Part shown: one piece after another, positions 25,301 to 33,236 of the stretch
Layout of the letters: each line of letters opens with the position of its first letter
Numbering within the stretch: position 1 is the stretch's first letter
Assembly: GCA_963772225.1 (NCBI GenBank)
Contig: CAVYWD010000011.1
Location: forward strand, 1,054,001-1,118,000
DNA from: CAVYWD01 sp963772225
GTDB taxonomy: Bacteria > Myxococcota > Myxococcia > Myxococcales > UBA5297
Direction: 5' to 3'
DNA: 64,000 nucleotides
Notes under the pieces: generated by a model
The model's input: only the letters and a program-made list of their open reading frames with translations
What the model was told of the DNA's origin: nothing
Database searches by the model: none
Program-made: the position numbers and the translations under genes

Positions 25301-25650
25301 CGGCGAGCCTGCGCGCCTCGGGTTCGGCCTAGAGCTTTCGCCGTCTCTCCAGCCGCGCGCTCGACACCTCCACGCCATCGCCCTCCGCCAGGCCCGCGCG
25401 AGCTCCGCGGCTGCGGCGCGCACCCGCCCGCTCGCCTCGCGGTGAAGGCAGATGCACGCGACCTCCTCAGGCTGCGCGTTCCAGCGACCCCGCCGCCGAC
25501 CCGGCGAAGCTCGTCCTTGACGATGACCTGCCGGTCGAGCCACCTCGACAATCCCCAGGCCGAGACGCGGGGACCTCCGCCGTCGCCAACGGGTCCCACC
25601 AGGGGTTTCCGCTGGCTCAGGCATCTGCTCCGGAGCAGGCGGATGGGGAT
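25301..25650 (-). pseudogene. Decayed copy of the 3' end of the kinase gene
   Basis: 25301-25472 is closely similar to 27934-28106, including the intergenic bases beyond the kinase stop codon. The copy encodes ASGRVRAAAAELARAWRRAM, compared with ASARVFAAVAELARALAEGD of the kinase. Further into the fragment (to about 25650) the sense frame VSAWGLSRWLDRQVIVKDEL is visible but no longer matches the neighbouring kinase. Together with the intact gene it forms direct repeats around the toxin gene. The rest of 25651-25856 shows only a small TTGCGCAA inverted repeat. Confidence 0.8.
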
Positions 25651-25856
25651 ACGACACGGCGCATATTGCTCACGTCGTTGCGCAATCCGCGCAGCGGAAG
25701 GTTGCCTCATTTGCGCAAGAGGGCGACCTCGATTCGGCGTAGAAAGCGACACCGGCAGGGAGACGCTCCTCGGTCGCGCTTGGCGCGGGCGCTGCATGGC
25801 GCTTCGGGCAACTCTAGGCCGCGCCGAGGCGTCTCGGCAGAAAGGGCCAACCAGCC

Positions 25857-27827
25857 ATGCCGGTATTCAGGCGCCTTCGCCGCGGCGAAAAAGGCAGCGG
25901 AAAGACCGAGTACATCGTCATCAGCACTTTCATTGCGATCAGCGCGATCGCCGTCGCCTCCGTGCTGGGCTTCGATCTTCGTCAAGTCGGAGCCACCGTC
26001 GACAATGCCCTCGCCGGCAACTTCTCCGGGACCGAGTCTCAGGACGAGACCGGCATTTGCGCGAACGGCTCGTGCAACTGCTTCGTCGCGGGCACGCCCA
26101 TCGACACCGCCGAGGGGAGCAAGCCCATCGAAGAGGTCGCGCTCGGAGAGCGCGTCGGACCGAAGTCCGCCGAGTGCGCCGAGGTTCGCCTCGAGGAATG
26201 GGCGGAGGTCGACCTTCGAATAGCGGTTGCGACGGCGGCCGGCTCCGACGAGCTGGAGCTCCAGCTGCTCCGGCCGGACGACTGGCTTCGCGAGAATCGC
26301 CCGGTCGCCGGTGGGCGGCTCGCCCTGAGCCTCGAGGAACCAAGGTTCACAGGAGAGGCGCTCGTCACCGGAGTGCGTGCCGCGCCGCCGGTCAAGCCCG
26401 GCCCTCGATGTCCGGTGACCGGCCTCATGCGCCACGTCAGTCCAGACGTCATCGCGGTCGCCGTGCAGGGCGGATCCACTCTCGAGGTGACGAGGCACCA
26501 CCGGCTGTTCTCGGCGGACCGGAACGACTGGGTCGCGGCGGGGGACTTGGCTGCGGGCGAGCACCTGTCGACCAAGGACGGCGTCGTTGAGGTCGAGGAA
26601 GTCCGCGGCGATCGCCGCGGCCCGACCCAAGTCTACAACCTGGAGGTATTTCAGGCGCACCGATACTTCGTCGGCGCCCAGCGCGTGTTGGCGCACAACG
26701 CAGGTTGCGACAAGAAGGCCAAGAAAGGAAAGGGGAAGCGGTTCAACCCGCTCGCGGCTTCGTCCTCTTCGTCAACCTCGTCGACGCCGAGCGCGCCCGT
26801 GGTCGCGCGGGTCAGCCCGAACCCGGCGCACAAAGTGTTCTACAACAGCTTCGACGACCTGAAATACGGGTCGAAAAATCCGGACAAGGTCGTGAACTTG
26901 AATCAGAACGGCGCGCTCGATGCAGAGCACAAGCGGCTGGCCGATTTCGAGGCCGACGTCCACGCAGCCCTGCCTGCCGGCGACAAGAAAAAGAACCTGT
27001 TCGCCACGTCGTTCGGCGTCATAGCCACCACGGACGCGGATTCGAAGGACCGAGTCCATCTCACCAACGTCCATGACATGACCGCCAATGGCACGGCAAT
27101 CTCCACAAGCGGGCAGGGCGAAAAGACGGTCACAGTGGGCGGAACCAAGGTCACCTGCAGCGCTGTTCCCGGCTCCTTCGGGTGCGACAACAAAACCCGA
27201 ACGGACCTGATGGCCGGCACTCCAGATTCCAAGTCCTATGATCCCAAGAAGGCGAAAGAGAAGGCCGTCAGCTTCACCTCTACTTTCGATCACAGCGAGC
27301 ACGCCGATTGGGCCCGATTGGATGCGGCGGAAGTCGCAGCTTCCATCGATGCGAACGCGGCGATTCCGCCGGGCTCCAAGATTCACGCCGTCACCTACAA
27401 TGGGCATACCACGCGTTATACCTGTCGAAACTGCGAGCATGGCATGCACAATCTGACCAGCAACAGCGCGATCTTCCGGCAGAGCCTGACCCAAGAGCTC
27501 AAGGGGAAGGGCTATCGGACGCCCAAGGACGACGTTCGGCTCATTCCCATCGTCAGCGCACACGAGTGGACGAACCCTTTGGCCAAACCCAATTCGAACC
27601 CGCCCGCGACCCGAACGCGAACAGAGAAAAAGGACTCGAAGCCCGACAAGAAGAAATACGAATACAGCTACGAGGTCGACCATGCGGCGTTTGCTGAGAA
27701 ACCTCCGGCGACCAGCGATGTGAAGGAGCTGGCCAAGCAGGGCAAGTTTCCAGAGGTGGTGCCGCGTCCACCCGCGCCCCCCGCGCCCAGCTCGCCGCCA
27801 AGCGACTCAATGGACACGTCCGATTAG
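25857..27827 (+). CDS. Polymorphic-toxin-like protein: Flp-pilin-type N-terminus, Hint autoprocessing domain, deaminase-like C-terminus
   Basis: 656 residues. Residues 1-55 look like a Flp/Tad prepilin: basic leader, Gly, then KTEYIVISTFIAISAIAVAS with the Glu-Tyr pair of Flp pilins. A Hint domain runs from Cys75 (NCFVAGTPIDTAEGSKPIEE) through T212-x2-H215 to H280-N281 (VLAHNAG), all expected splice residues being present. The C-terminal 370 residues contain FDHSEHADW (HxE, 479-481) and YTCRNCEHGM (CxxC, 523-526), the zinc-site spacing of bacterial deaminase toxins of the XOO2897/YwqJ type. A Pro-rich tail follows. Predicted action: Hint releases a nucleic-acid deaminase. No immunity gene lies in the 135 bp downstream. 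The start has only a weak ribosome-binding site. Confidence 0.75.
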   Translation: MPVFRRLRRGEKGSGKTEYIVISTFIAISAIAVASVLGFDLRQVGATVDNALAGNFSGTESQDETGICANGSCNCFVAGTPIDTAEGSKPIEEVALGERVGPKSAECAEVRLEEWAEVDLRIAVATAAGSDELELQLLRPDDWLRENRPVAGGRLALSLEEPRFTGEALVTGVRAAPPVKPGPRCPVTGLMRHVSPDVIAVAVQGGSTLEVTRHHRLFSADRNDWVAAGDLAAGEHLSTKDGVVEVEEVRGDRRGPTQVYNLEVFQAHRYFVGAQRVLAHNAGCDKKAKKGKGKRFNPLAASSSSSTSSTPSAPVVARVSPNPAHKVFYNSFDDLKYGSKNPDKVVNLNQNGALDAEHKRLADFEADVHAALPAGDKKKNLFATSFGVIATTDADSKDRVHLTNVHDMTANGTAISTSGQGEKTVTVGGTKVTCSAVPGSFGCDNKTRTDLMAGTPDSKSYDPKKAKEKAVSFTSTFDHSEHADWARLDAAEVAASIDANAAIPPGSKIHAVTYNGHTTRYTCRNCEHGMHNLTSNSAIFRQSLTQELKGKGYRTPKDDVRLIPIVSAHEWTNPLAKPNSNPPATRTRTEKKDSKPDKKKYEYSYEVDHAAFAEKPPATSDVKELAKQGKFPEVVPRPPAPPAPSSPPSDSMDTSD

Positions 27828-27933
27828 GTTGGCGGTCGAGGGTCTTTGTCCTGAATTGTCGCTCGACCCATGGTAATTCCCGGGTCGAATGATTCGATGA
27901 CCGCGAAGGGTCCGCGAAAGAAGCGTGCGCTCC

Positions 27934-28106
27934 GCGGCGAGCCTGCGCGCCTCGGGTTCGGCCTAGAGCTTCCGCCGCCTCTCCAGCCGCGCGCTCGACA
28001 CCTCGACGCCGTCGCCCTCCGCCAGCGCCCGCGCAAGCTCCGCGACGGCCGCAAACACCCGCGCGCTCGCCTCGGGGCGAAATCGGAGGTGCACGACCTC
28101 CTCGCA
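27934..28106. repeat. Direct-repeat partner of 25301-25472
   Basis: Covers about 29 bp of intergenic DNA and the last roughly 47 codons of the kinase gene. It matches the copy on the other side of the toxin gene in the same orientation. Confidence 0.8.
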
Positions 28107-29357
28107 GACGTCCTCGGTCGGAGCGAGCGGCGCCGCCCTGCCCTCCAGGTCGAGCATGCGCTGAATCTGCTCCCAGTCGCACAGCCGCTCCTCGGGCCGC
28201 TTGCGCAGCGCGCCCTCGACGAAGCGCAAGAGCCCCTCCGGCAAGTCGGGGCGCAGCGCGCGCAGGTCGGGCGGCGGCGTGAGCACGTGGGCCCGCATCA
28301 GCTCGGCCGACGTGTCCGCCTGGAACGGCAGGTGGCCGGCCACCATCTCGAACGCCACGACGCCCAGCGAGTAGATGTCGGCGCGGCCGTCGGCGGCGAG
28401 ACCGCGTGCGGTCTCCGGCGCCAGGTACTGCGGCGTCCCCTCCACGGTCTTCGACCGGCGGCCGTCCACGTCCTTGGGGATGGGCATGGACAAGCCGAAG
28501 TCCATGAGCTTCGCGTTCCACTCGTCATCGATGGCGAGGTTCGCGGGCTTCACGTCCCGGTGCGCGAAGCCGCGCCCGTGGGCGTAGGCGAGCGCCGAGG
28601 CCACCTGCTTGAGCACCTTGCAGGTCTCCACCGGCGAGAGCACGCCGCGCGCGCGCAGCACCCGCGCGAGGTCGGTGCCCGAGAGCCGCTCCATCACCAT
28701 GAAGAAAGTGGCGTAGGCGGCCTCGGTGTCGAAGACCTGCACGATGTTCGGGTGCGAGAGCCGGGCGATGGTCCGCGCCTCGGAGCGGAACCGGTCGAGG
28801 AAGCGCGGGCTGTAGACCAGCGAGTGCGAGAGCATCTTGATGGCCACGACGCGTTCGAGGTCTTCGTGGACGCCCTCGTAGACTTTGCCGGTCGTCCCCT
28901 CGCCGATCTTCGAGAGCAGCCGGTACTTGCCCACCCGCTCCAGCACGCCGCTCCCCTCGATGCGGCGGCCGACGATCTCCGTGAGAAAGCAGGCGAGCTC
29001 CGGCTGCTCGGCCAGGAGCGCCTGCAGCGCCTCGCGCTCGAGCGAGAAGGTCGTCGTCTCGACCTCGGCCACGACGTCGGCGCGGCGCGGCTCGCCGGTG
29101 AGGAGCGCCATCTCGCCCACGACGTCGCGCGGCCCGAGGTGCACCTCCGAGCGCAGGATGCCGCTCGAGTCGACGAGCGGGATGCGCACCCGGCCCTTGG
29201 CGATGACGTGCATGCAGTCGCCGGGCTCGCCGGCGCGCATGACGTAGGCGCCCGCCGGGAAGGTCTGCAGGCGGCCGACCTGGGCGATTCTCTCCAGCTC
29301 CTCCGGCTCGATGCCTAAGAAGCCGGGGGTCGTGGAGAGAAGGGCGGCGATCGACAT
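27963..29357 (-). CDS. cNMP-binding domain plus Ser/Thr protein kinase
   Basis: 464 residues from ATG 29357. Residues 1-130 form a cyclic-nucleotide-binding (CAP-ED) domain: FPAGAYVMRAGEPGDCMHVI and GEMALLTGEPRRADVVA. The kinase domain has GEGTTGKVYEG, VAIKMLSHSL with the ATP Lys, HRDVKPANLAIDD, DFGLS, GTPQYLAPE and DIYSLGVVAFEM, all catalytic residues present. No transmembrane helix is seen, so it is cytoplasmic. A short C-terminal region follows the kinase. Likely a second-messenger-gated regulator. A decayed copy of its 3' end lies upstream of the toxin gene. Confidence 0.93.
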   Translation of the reverse strand: MSIAALLSTTPGFLGIEPEELERIAQVGRLQTFPAGAYVMRAGEPGDCMHVIAKGRVRIPLVDSSGILRSEVHLGPRDVVGEMALLTGEPRRADVVAEVETTTFSLEREALQALLAEQPELACFLTEIVGRRIEGSGVLERVGKYRLLSKIGEGTTGKVYEGVHEDLERVVAIKMLSHSLVYSPRFLDRFRSEARTIARLSHPNIVQVFDTEAAYATFFMVMERLSGTDLARVLRARGVLSPVETCKVLKQVASALAYAHGRGFAHRDVKPANLAIDDEWNAKLMDFGLSMPIPKDVDGRRSKTVEGTPQYLAPETARGLAADGRADIYSLGVVAFEMVAGHLPFQADTSAELMRAHVLTPPPDLRALRPDLPEGLLRFVEGALRKRPEERLCDWEQIQRMLDLEGRAAPLAPTEDVCEEVVHLRFRPEASARVFAAVAELARALAEGDGVEVSSARLERRRKL

Positions 29358-29419
29358 GGCCCGACACTGTCGCCGGGCGGGCGCCTGTGTCAACCGGCGC
29401 CGAAGAGCGTCAGGCGGCG

Positions 29420-29842
29420 TCAGGCCCCAATGGCCGCCAGCCCCGCCTTGGCGCACAGGCAGTCCTGCTCCTCCGAGCCGCCCGAGCAGCCGATGCCACC
29501 CACGACTTCGCCCGCGACCACGATGGGGAAGCCGCCGGCGAAGAGGACCACGCGGTCGCGCCGCTGGATCCCCTCGCGCAGCACTTCGGGCTCCTTGACC
29601 GCCTGGTAGAGCTGCGAGGTCGACATGCCGAAGCCCACCGCGGTGAGCGCCTTGTCCTGGGCGATACCGATGGAGTGCAGGAACGCGCCGTCGGCCCGCA
29701 GGAACGCGAGGAGATTCCCGCCCGCGTCCACCACCGCCGCGTTCATGCGGCAGCCGGCCTCGACGCCCTTCTGCACCGCGGCCGACACGGCGGCGAGCGC
29801 GGCGGCGCTGGAGATGGAGCGCTTGGCGACCGTGATTCCCAT
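29420..29842 (-). CDS. GlcG/HbpS-family heme- or cofactor-binding protein
   Basis: 140 residues. It spans a single PF03928-type domain: ISSAAALAAVSAAVQKGVEA, AVVDAGGNLLAFLRADGAFL, ALTAVGFGMSTSQL and the glycine-rich FAGGFPIVVAGEVVGGIG. Such proteins bind haem or small organic ligands and often occur in aromatic or glycolate catabolic clusters. It lies 19 bp downstream of the hydrolase gene on the same strand and is probably co-transcribed with it. No signal peptide is seen. Confidence 0.88.
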   Translation of the reverse strand: MGITVAKRSISSAAALAAVSAAVQKGVEAGCRMNAAVVDAGGNLLAFLRADGAFLHSIGIAQDKALTAVGFGMSTSQLYQAVKEPEVLREGIQRRDRVVLFAGGFPIVVAGEVVGGIGCSGGSEEQDCLCAKAGLAAIGA

Positions 29843-29861
29843 GGGCGACCCTTTCTGAGCC

Positions 29862-30689
29862 TTATGCGGCGCCGTCGCGCTCCAGCAAGAACTCGAGGAC
29901 GAGGCGGTTGAACCGGTCGGCGTGCTCGATCTGCGTCCAGTGGCCGCAGCGGCCGAACAGGTGGAGCTGAGCCTTGGAAATGAGCGCGAAGAGCTTTTGC
30001 GAGGTCGCCGGAGGGATGACCTGGTCGTCGCGGCCGTGGACGATGAGCGTCTCGAGCGGGAGCGCCGCGATGTCCTTCTCGTCGCTCGCCATGGCGTCGA
30101 CCCAGCGCTGGCGCGGCGCGGGGAACATGGCCGAGAACGACTCCTGGTAGCCGGGCAGGATGCTCGCCTCGTACCGCAGGCGCGCCAGCTCGTCGGTCAC
30201 GCGGCTGCGGTCGAACGCGAAGATGTCGAGGAGCCGGCGCATGTTCGGAAGGGACGGCTCATAGCCCCACACCGCGTCCAGGCCGGCCGTAATGGGAAAG
30301 TGCACGCCGACGCTGCCCATGAGCACCAGGCGCCGCACACGCGACGGGTGGCGAATGGCCAGAGCCAGGGCCAGCGCGCCCCCGAACGAGTTGCCGACCA
30401 GGTCCACCCGCGGCAGGTCCAGGGCGTCGAGCAGGCCCACCGCGTGCGCGACCCAGGTGTCGAGGCCGTAGACGTGCCCCGCGGGCCGCTCCGTCTCGCC
30501 GAATCCGACCAAGTCCGGCGCCAGGACCCGGAGCCGCGCGGCCAGGGCCGGCATCGTCAGCCGCCAGTTGGCCCACGCCGTCACCCCCGGCCCGGAGCCG
30601 TGCAGGAGCATCACCGGCGCGCCGGAGCCGGCGTCGTGGTAGCTCGTGCGGATGCCGGCCGCGGCGATGGTCTTGGGTTGAGCGTCCAT
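29862..30689 (-). CDS. Meta-cleavage-type alpha/beta hydrolase (2-hydroxymuconate-semialdehyde hydrolase-like)
   Basis: 275 residues from ATG 30689, with AGGAGG 4-5 nt upstream. LLHGSGPGVTAWANWRLTMP is the oxyanion-loop motif of DmpD/XylF/TodF-type C-C hydrolases. The nucleophile is GNSFGG, Asp is in IVHGRDDQVIPP and His in FGRCGHWTQIEH. It should cleave a ring-fission product of an aromatic compound. With the GlcG-like gene downstream it looks like part of a catabolic operon, but no dioxygenase is nearby, so the substrate is unknown. Confidence 0.88.
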   Translation of the reverse strand: MDAQPKTIAAAGIRTSYHDAGSGAPVMLLHGSGPGVTAWANWRLTMPALAARLRVLAPDLVGFGETERPAGHVYGLDTWVAHAVGLLDALDLPRVDLVGNSFGGALALALAIRHPSRVRRLVLMGSVGVHFPITAGLDAVWGYEPSLPNMRRLLDIFAFDRSRVTDELARLRYEASILPGYQESFSAMFPAPRQRWVDAMASDEKDIAALPLETLIVHGRDDQVIPPATSQKLFALISKAQLHLFGRCGHWTQIEHADRFNRLVLEFLLERDGAA

Positions 30690-30810
30690 GAGCCCTCCTG
30701 ATAGGCATCTCGCGCGGGCCTTCGGCCTCGAGCGACCGGCCGTCGGCTTTGGGGCGCCCGCGCGCCCGCTCCGAAAGGAGCCCAGCCGCCCGAGTACCTT
30801 AGCGGCTCGC

Positions 30811-30838
30811 AATATCGAGTGCAAACGAGAATATCGAG
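30811..30838. promoter_or_regulatory. Direct repeat AATATCGAG, possible operator
   Basis: AATATCGAG occurs at 30811-30819 and again at 30830-30838, 19 bp apart, in a locally A+T-rich patch about 120 bp upstream of the minus-strand hydrolase start. Each copy lies in a partly symmetric CTCG/CGAG context. The spacing suits a dimeric or two-site regulator, but this is inference. The rest of 30690-30958 shows no gene. Confidence 0.3.
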
Positions 30839-30958
30839 ATTTATGCGCGCGCTCGGCGGCGGCGGCCGAGCCTACGGCCGGCGATGCCTCGCGCCGCTTC
30901 GAGGTGCCGCGGCTGACAAGGACGCCTGGGTGCACCTCGGTGATTTGTGCCCACGCGA

Positions 30959-31525
30959 CTATTCTCCGGCAAGCCGCGTCACCACGACGTCGATGAGCCC
31001 GGAACGCTCCCGATTGCAGAGGAGCACTTTGGGCTTCAGCCAACGCAGCTTCTTCTTGATGCGATCCTCGAGTGGGTCGTCGCCGATCGACATCCATCGT
31101 TTCATCGCGGGAGGGTCGTCCCTCTCGATCCAACCGACCACGCGGACCCCCTGCCCGTCGTTGGCGACCTTCGCGATGGACCTCGCCAGTGGCTCGGCAA
31201 GCGTCCCACTTCGGGCAGCGCCGACGAGTCCAGCCAGGGAATCCCGGACCTTGAGTCCGATCTCGAGGTCAAGCTCCCGCTCCAGTCGCACTCGCGTCTC
31301 CCTCTCGTGCCCCTCGAAGTTCTTCACCTCGATCAGGAAGAGGAGCCCCTCGCGGACGGCCACGAAGTCGACCGCCTTCGTTCCGTGCGTTCTCCGTGTG
31401 TCGCCTTCGGAGAGCTCGCCGGTGAGTACCGAGATGCTGCGGAAGCCGGACGAATCCTCGTACCGGAGCACCGTCCAGGACTCGCCGAACTCGAAGCGGA
31501 GGCGGCTCTCGTCGAGCCGGGTCAT
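30959..31525 (-). CDS. PD-(D/E)XK nuclease-like protein, partner of the upstream AAA ATPase
   Basis: 188 residues. The core VDFVAVREGLLFLIEVKNFE has the D-x(n)-E-x-K arrangement of restriction-endonuclease-fold nucleases, with a hydrophobic beta strand before EVK as expected. The start ATG 31525 overlaps the stop of the AAA gene by 4 bp, so the two are coupled. A two-gene unit of a SMC/AAA-like ATPase and a small nuclease suggests DNA-targeting defence. I do not recognise a named system. Confidence 0.75.
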   Translation of the reverse strand: MTRLDESRLRFEFGESWTVLRYEDSSGFRSISVLTGELSEGDTRRTHGTKAVDFVAVREGLLFLIEVKNFEGHERETRVRLERELDLEIGLKVRDSLAGLVGAARSGTLAEPLARSIAKVANDGQGVRVVGWIERDDPPAMKRWMSIGDDPLEDRIKKKLRWLKPKVLLCNRERSGLIDVVVTRLAGE

Positions 31526-32584
31526 GTCTCTTGTCCGCGGAGGAACAACTCGCGCCGCCGGTCGTGGTGCGCGCCGAAGGCGTCGAGGATTGCGTTCTCG
31601 GAGAGCGACTGGAAGAGCGCCGCCGACTCGACCTCGACTCCTTTCTTCCCATGCTTGAGCGCATGGAAGCGCGTGAGCCGCGGCGGCTCGTCGGTCGCGT
31701 ACTCGGAGGCCAACGAGAGCTCCGACGCGAGCAAGTAATCGTGCGTGGCGACGAATGCCTGCGCGCCCGCGCCGATGAGCGCCAGCAGCGTGTCGCGCAC
31801 GAGAGTCACCAGGCGGGGGTTGAGGTTAGCCTCGGGCTCGTCCCAGCAGAGCAGTCCGCGGTCCATCAGCGAGCCGTTGAGAACGAGCCAGGTCAGCGTC
31901 CCGAGCTTGCGCAGCCCCTCGGCCATGAGCGGGGCCTCAAGGTTCTCGCCGTTCTGCTGGTGGCAGTAGAAGCGCCCGTTCACGAGGTCAACGGTTCCGC
32001 CGATCGCCTTCTCCAGCGGCGCGAGGAGTGCGGCCCTCGCGGGCGAACGCGGGCCTCGCAGGGGCCTCGCGTCGAGCGCGACGCAAAGCTCATAATAAGT
32101 TCGATTCGAACGAGGACTCGCGATGGAGCCACGAGCCCAGGAACCCGGGGAAGGCAGAAATCATCTCGCGTGGGGGAAGAAACACGGCCGGCTCCGCCTC
32201 GCTGAGGTCGCCCACGAGGTGAGCGCGGACTCCACCGACGGTTGTGATTTCGACCTCCACCGAAGCGCCGTTGTCCCAGACCAGGCGGGCCTTCGACTTG
32301 CGCCGCCCGACCGCGCGCTTGACCAAGCGCCCGATATGCTCCGGAAGGAACAACCCCATGAGCATCGACTTCATCCGCTCGTCGAAGGAGGCTCCGGGCT
32401 GGATTGGGTCGGTCTTACCGAGGGCTTCGCGACGCCCGCATTCGGCCAGTCCGAAGATGACCTTCAGAACGTGGGACTTGCCGCTCCCGTTCTCGCCCGT
32501 CAGCACGTTGACCCCGCGATCGAACTCGAGGACGGCGTCTTCGAAGACAGTGAATCGTTGAAGCTCGAGGCGCGTGAGTTTCAC
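31522..32584 (-). pseudogene. AAA ATPase gene interrupted by a single-base frameshift
   Basis: From ATG 32584 the N-terminal half has LTGENGSGKSHVLKVIFGLA (Walker A) and ends at TGA 32090-32092 after SSFESNLL. Shifting one base restores the sense as YYELCVALDARPLRGPRSPA. It continues without interruption to Walker B LLCWDEPEANLNP and the switch VATHDYLLASEL, ending at 31522. The span leaves remainder 1, i.e. one extra base. Whole protein about 353 residues. If the shift is real, an internal GTG (31983) could restart only a fragment without Walker A, and the module would be dead. Confidence 0.8.
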
Positions 32585-32680
32585 AGGCGACCTCCTTCAC
32601 GGACATTGATTGGCATGGACTCCCGCACCGAGCAAGAACGTGGCGGCCGCCGCCGCGTCGTGGCGTTCGTGAGCGACTTA

Positions 32681-32896
32681 GGCGAAGGCGGCCGAGATCC
32701 TCGAGGAGCTGGGCCTACCCAGCCAGCCGCCGAGGCTCGCGCGCGGGCCTCCACGCCAGGAGGAGCTGTTCGAGCGGCCCATCCCGCGTTCGGCGTGCAC
32801 CGTGGGCAGACCGGCGGCGCCTCGGCTGTGGCTATTGCCGCAAGAGAACCCGGAAAGCGCCAGGGACCGGGTGACGAGCCTCGAGTCGAGCTGAGC
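32681..32896 (+). pseudogene. Possible transposase C-terminal remnant
   Basis: In the 650-bp gap before iorA a frame reads AKAAEILEELGLPSQPPRLA, then RQEELFERPIPRSA, ending at a stop near 32896. Tails of the form ILE-x-LGLP-x-PP-x(4)-RxPP are common at the end of myxobacterial transposase-type proteins. No N-terminal part, inverted repeat or start is visible. Assignment is by general resemblance only. Confidence 0.4.
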
Positions 32897-33236
32897 TGGG
32901 CTTCAATCCATTGGCCCTCGGGCGCTTCCCATGCCCGAGCGAGCCCGGCGCCTCGGTTGGGCTTCCCCGCTGCAGTGGTCGTTCCAGGCGGACCCGGTGC
33001 GCACGGTCGCGGAAGAACCCCACTCGTTCTTCCATAGCGCCGATGTGCGCCCACTCCGGAAGAAGAGGCCTTGTCGGCTCACGGCGGGCGAGCGGCCGAG
33101 CCCCCGGCCCACGCCTTCGAGGTGCGGGCGCCGCGGCGCGCCGCCTCTCCGAACGCTCCTGAAAGGCGCCCCGGCAAACGAGGCTGCGGGGTATCATGCG
33201 CCTCCTCCAGGGGCGCCCAAAGGCGGAGCACGCGGA

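Noticed and set aside
32075..32110. Programmed +1 frameshift producing the ATPase
   Set aside because: No conserved recoding signal is evident, and similar single-base shifts in unrelated genes favour error or decay.
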